From positions 1 to 8,823 of the forward strand of contig JAPKDK010000113.1 in NCBI GenBank assembly GCA_028872645.1: a DNA stretch of 8,823 bases. The letters run 5' to 3'. Under the pieces are notes generated by a model that was given only the letters and a program-made list of their open reading frames with translations, had not been told where the DNA came from and ran no database searches. The position numbers and the translations under genes are program-made. Positions within the stretch are counted from its first letter, which is position 1, and each line of letters starts with the position of its first letter. Below, piece after piece: positions 7,186 through 8,823 of this stretch. This stretch comes from Verrucomicrobiota bacterium. Lineage in GTDB: Bacteria; Verrucomicrobiota; Verrucomicrobiia; Limisphaerales; UBA1100.

Positions 7186-7240
7186 AGACACGGATTTCAC
7201 AGATTTTCACAGATAGAAAAATCCATCCGAATCCGTGTCT
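7186..7240. repeat. Inverted repeat with tandem TTTCACAGAT units in the thrS-SIS gap
   Basis: An 11-bp perfect inverted repeat, AGACACGGATT (7186-7196) and AATCCGTGTCT (7230-7240), encloses a perfect tandem pair of TTTCACAGAT (7195-7204 and 7205-7214). Extra ATCC/ATCCG steps lie just before the right arm. The same ATCCGTG/CACAGAT vocabulary occurs in dispersed intergenic repeats I recall from several bacterial phyla including Verrucomicrobiota. It is therefore probably a copy of such a family rather than an operator specific to these two genes. The rest of the 173-base gap (7113-7285) holds nothing I can recognise. Confidence 0.7.
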
Positions 7241-7285
7241 CCCTTTTGGGCTGACTCCGCGTCCCATTTGCGATAGCCTCGGCCG

Positions 7286-7855
7286 ATGAAGGAGTGGATT
7301 TCAGACTACATCGCGGCCGAACGCAAGGCGCTCGATACCATCCCGGTGGACAAAGTCGCCGCAGCCATCGAGACGGTGAAGGAGGCGCTGCAAAATGACC
7401 GGCAAATTTTTGTGTTTGGCAATGGCGGCAGCGCGTCGAATTGTTCGCACTTTGCCACCGACCTCGGCAAAGGCTCGTCGGATGCGGTTGGCAAACGGTT
7501 CAAGGTTTTTTGCCTCAACGATAATATCAGTTGGATGACCGCCATCGGCAATGATTACAGCTACGACGACATTTATCGCCGCCAACTGGAAAATTACGGC
7601 CAAGCCGGCGACGTAGTGCTGACGATGAGCGTAAGCGGCAGTTCGCCCAATCTCGTCGCGGCGTGCGAGTGGGCGAAGGAAAAGGGCCTGCACATCATCG
7701 CCCTCATCGGGGGCAAACGCGGCAAGCTCGCGGATCTCGCTGACAACTGCATCGTCATCGACGAAACACATTACGGCCGCGCCGAAGATTGCCAAATGGG
7801 AATCGCCCATATGATTTGCTACGCCTTCATGGAAAACCCCGAGTGGGCGGAGTGA
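7286..7855 (+). CDS. SIS-domain phosphosugar isomerase-like protein (GmhA/DiaA family)
   Basis: This 189-residue single-SIS-domain protein is most like sedoheptulose-7-phosphate isomerase GmhA (first step of ADP-heptose synthesis for LPS) and the related DiaA. The phosphate-binding signatures FGNGGSASN (44-52) and SVSGSSPN (115-122) are intact, as is the AIGND block (86-90). Against E. coli GmhA, His61 corresponds to His55, but catalytic Glu65 aligns with Asp59. In the C-terminal helix Gln172 aligns with Gln170, while catalytic His180 aligns with Cys178; a nearby His175 could substitute. It is therefore uncertain that this is a true heptose isomerase, and no gene symbol is given. ATG 7286 gives the usual N-terminal helix; no Shine-Dalgarno sequence precedes it. 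No heptose-pathway genes are adjacent. A palindromic repeat and uvrC follow in the same reading frame. Confidence 0.88.
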   Translation: MKEWISDYIAAERKALDTIPVDKVAAAIETVKEALQNDRQIFVFGNGGSASNCSHFATDLGKGSSDAVGKRFKVFCLNDNISWMTAIGNDYSYDDIYRRQLENYGQAGDVVLTMSVSGSSPNLVAACEWAKEKGLHIIALIGGKRGKLADLADNCIVIDETHYGRAEDCQMGIAHMICYAFMENPEWAE

Positions 7856-7857
7856 AT

Positions 7858-7918
7858 GTGCTGCCGGCATCTGGCCGGCAGAGGTTTCCAGAAATTGCCG
7901 GTAAGATGCCGGCAGCAC
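7858..7918. repeat. REP-like 61-base GC-rich imperfect palindrome between the SIS gene and uvrC
   Basis: A perfect 15-bp outer stem (7858-7872 with 7904-7918) is followed by a 2x2 mismatch (one G-U pair possible in plus-strand RNA). A 6-bp inner stem comes next (CCGGCA 7875-7880 with TGCCGG 7896-7901), closed by a 15-base loop. Each outer arm contains the self-complementary octamer TGCCGGCA (7862-7869 and 7907-7914). No T-run follows on either strand, so it does not look like an intrinsic terminator. It fills nearly the whole gap between the SIS stop (7855) and the uvrC ATG (7922). Size and structure suggest a dispersed REP/MITE-type repeat. Confidence 0.85.
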
Positions 7919-7921
7919 GAT

Positions 7922-8823
7922 ATGCCTGCCACCGACGCCATTCGCAGCAAGGTCAGCGAGCTGCCGCATAAACCTGGCATTTACCTAATGAAAGACCGGT
8001 TGGGTACGGTCATTTATGTCGGCAAAGCACGCGACCTTCGCAAGCGCGTGAGCCAATATTTTCATCCCTCGCGCCGGATGGGTTGGGACGTGAAATTCCG
8101 CGCGCTGGTCGATTCCATTCACGATTTCGATGTGCACGCCGTCAAGGCCGAGGCCGAGGCGCTGCTGCTCGAGAGCCGCCTCATCAAGCAATATAAGCCG
8201 CGCTACAATGTCAGCTTTCGCGATGACAAACGCTATCTGATGCTCAAGGTAAACCTCAACGATCCCATCCCGCGTTTTGCCCTCACGCGCCTGAAGATTG
8301 ATGACAACGCGCGTTACTTCGGCCCGTTCCCCAGCGGCAGTGCCCTCAAGCGCACGCTGGATCTCGCGCGCCACAAGTTCAACCTGCGCGGCTGCAAACC
8401 CTTCACGCCCGGCGAGCACGATTACAAACATTGCCTCTACGGCCACCTCGAAGTGTGCAGCGCGCCGTGTGTGGAAAAAGTCACGCGCGAGCAATACCGA
8501 ATGCAGGTCGGAAACGCCTGCGATTTTCTCGACGGTCAATGCACCGAAATGCTCGGCGAACTCGAGACCGCGATGAACAAAGCCGCCGAGTCGCGCGATT
8601 ACGAACGCGCCGCCAAGCTGCGCGACCAAATTGATGCCCTCCGCGTCACCACCCGCAAAACCACGCGTTACCATCGCCTCCCAAACCAGTTGCCGCTCGC
8701 TATCGACCCTGAGCGTGACCTCGCCCAACTCGCCGATGAGCTGGGCCTCGCCGAGCCGCCCGCGCGCATTGAGGGCTTCGATATATCGAACATCAGCGGC
8801 ACGTTTATGGTTGCCTCGATGGT
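7922..8823 (+). CDS. uvrC: Excinuclease ABC subunit C, compact form, 3' end outside the window
   Basis: UvrC makes the two incisions of nucleotide excision repair after UvrAB finds damage. The frame is open from ATG 7922 to the right edge (300 codons). The N-terminal GIY-YIG nuclease domain shows PGIYLM (18-23), IYVGKA (31-36), Arg40/Arg42 and an acidic cluster at Glu77/79/84. Four cysteines at 158, 171, 179 and 183 match the spacing of the Fe-S cluster cysteines of E. coli UvrC (154, 166, 174, 178). The UVR domain that contacts UvrB lies at about 213-241 (ETAMNKAAESRDYERAAKLRDQ). The RNase H-like endonuclease domain then begins with RIEGFDISNISGT, catalytic Asp287. Only about 46 residues separate UVR from this Asp, against about 160 in E. 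coli, so a middle segment is absent. The start gives the normal N-terminus; an in-frame ATG at 7856 would translate the upstream palindrome. No Shine-Dalgarno sequence is seen. Confidence 0.96.
   Translation, partial: MPATDAIRSKVSELPHKPGIYLMKDRLGTVIYVGKARDLRKRVSQYFHPSRRMGWDVKFRALVDSIHDFDVHAVKAEAEALLLESRLIKQYKPRYNVSFRDDKRYLMLKVNLNDPIPRFALTRLKIDDNARYFGPFPSGSALKRTLDLARHKFNLRGCKPFTPGEHDYKHCLYGHLEVCSAPCVEKVTREQYRMQVGNACDFLDGQCTEMLGELETAMNKAAESRDYERAAKLRDQIDALRVTTRKTTRYHRLPNQLPLAIDPERDLAQLADELGLAEPPARIEGFDISNISGTFMVASM

Noticed and set aside
7113..7285. T-box or other riboswitch upstream of thrS
   Set aside because: No T-box sequence or specifier-type stem is visible. The only structure in the gap is the short repeat-type palindrome.
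7858..7918. Intrinsic terminator for the SIS gene
   Set aside because: The stem is strong, but no T-run follows on either strand and the uvrC ATG comes three bases later.
7985..8728. Long open frame on the minus strand (247 codons)
   Set aside because: It lies wholly antisense to uvrC, which has every family motif. The antisense frame has no recognisable domain and follows from GC-rich codon bias.
1..8823. CRISPR array, tRNA, tmRNA, insertion sequence, phage or defence genes
   Set aside because: None could be recognised on either strand. All substantial frames are accounted for by housekeeping genes.

Overview
The window reads as an ordinary chromosomal stretch from a Gram-negative-type bacterium, most likely of the PVC superphylum and probably Verrucomicrobiota. 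This is inferred from protein style (a short omega subunit, a rhomboid with a conserved C-terminal tail, a ThrRS without TGS), from mostly non-Shine-Dalgarno starts and from the type of intergenic repeat; no search was run. By eye the GC content is in the mid-50s percent. Coding density is high: the longest gene-free stretch is 173 bases (7113-7285), so no gap exceeds 300. No tRNA, rRNA, tmRNA, CRISPR array, transposase or phage gene was found.

Layout. (1) Positions 1-3176, plus strand: the 3' half of an M3-family oligoendopeptidase, a rhomboid intramembrane serine protease, then purB (adenylosuccinate lyase). They are closely spaced and may be co-transcribed. (2) 3173-4072, minus strand: a farnesyl-diphosphate-synthase-type prenyltransferase (ispA). 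Its stop codon overlaps the purB stop in a shared CTAG. (3) 4163-4927, plus strand: rpoZ (RNA polymerase omega), an intrinsic-terminator-like hairpin, and smpB, whose ATG directly follows the hairpin's T-run. (4) 4934-7112, minus strand: thrS (threonyl-tRNA synthetase lacking the TGS domain) and then rpmB (ribosomal protein bL28), which has its own promoter candidate and a strong terminator facing smpB. (5) 7113-7285: a divergent intergenic region with an inverted repeat of the 'ATCCGTG/CACAGAT' type. (6) 7286-8823, plus strand: a SIS-domain phosphosugar isomerase-like gene, a 61-base GC-rich imperfect palindrome, and uvrC, which runs off the right edge.

The genes are mainly housekeeping: protein synthesis and ribosome rescue (thrS, rpmB, smpB), transcription (rpoZ), purine and isoprenoid synthesis (purB, ispA), proteolysis (M3 peptidase, rhomboid), sugar-phosphate metabolism (SIS) and DNA repair (uvrC). 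I see no new defence or mobile system. The points worth a second look are structural variants (a compact UvrC lacking about 114 residues, a ThrRS without TGS, a SIS protein with altered GmhA catalytic positions), the two intergenic repeats, and the unusual terminator/start-codon junction before smpB.
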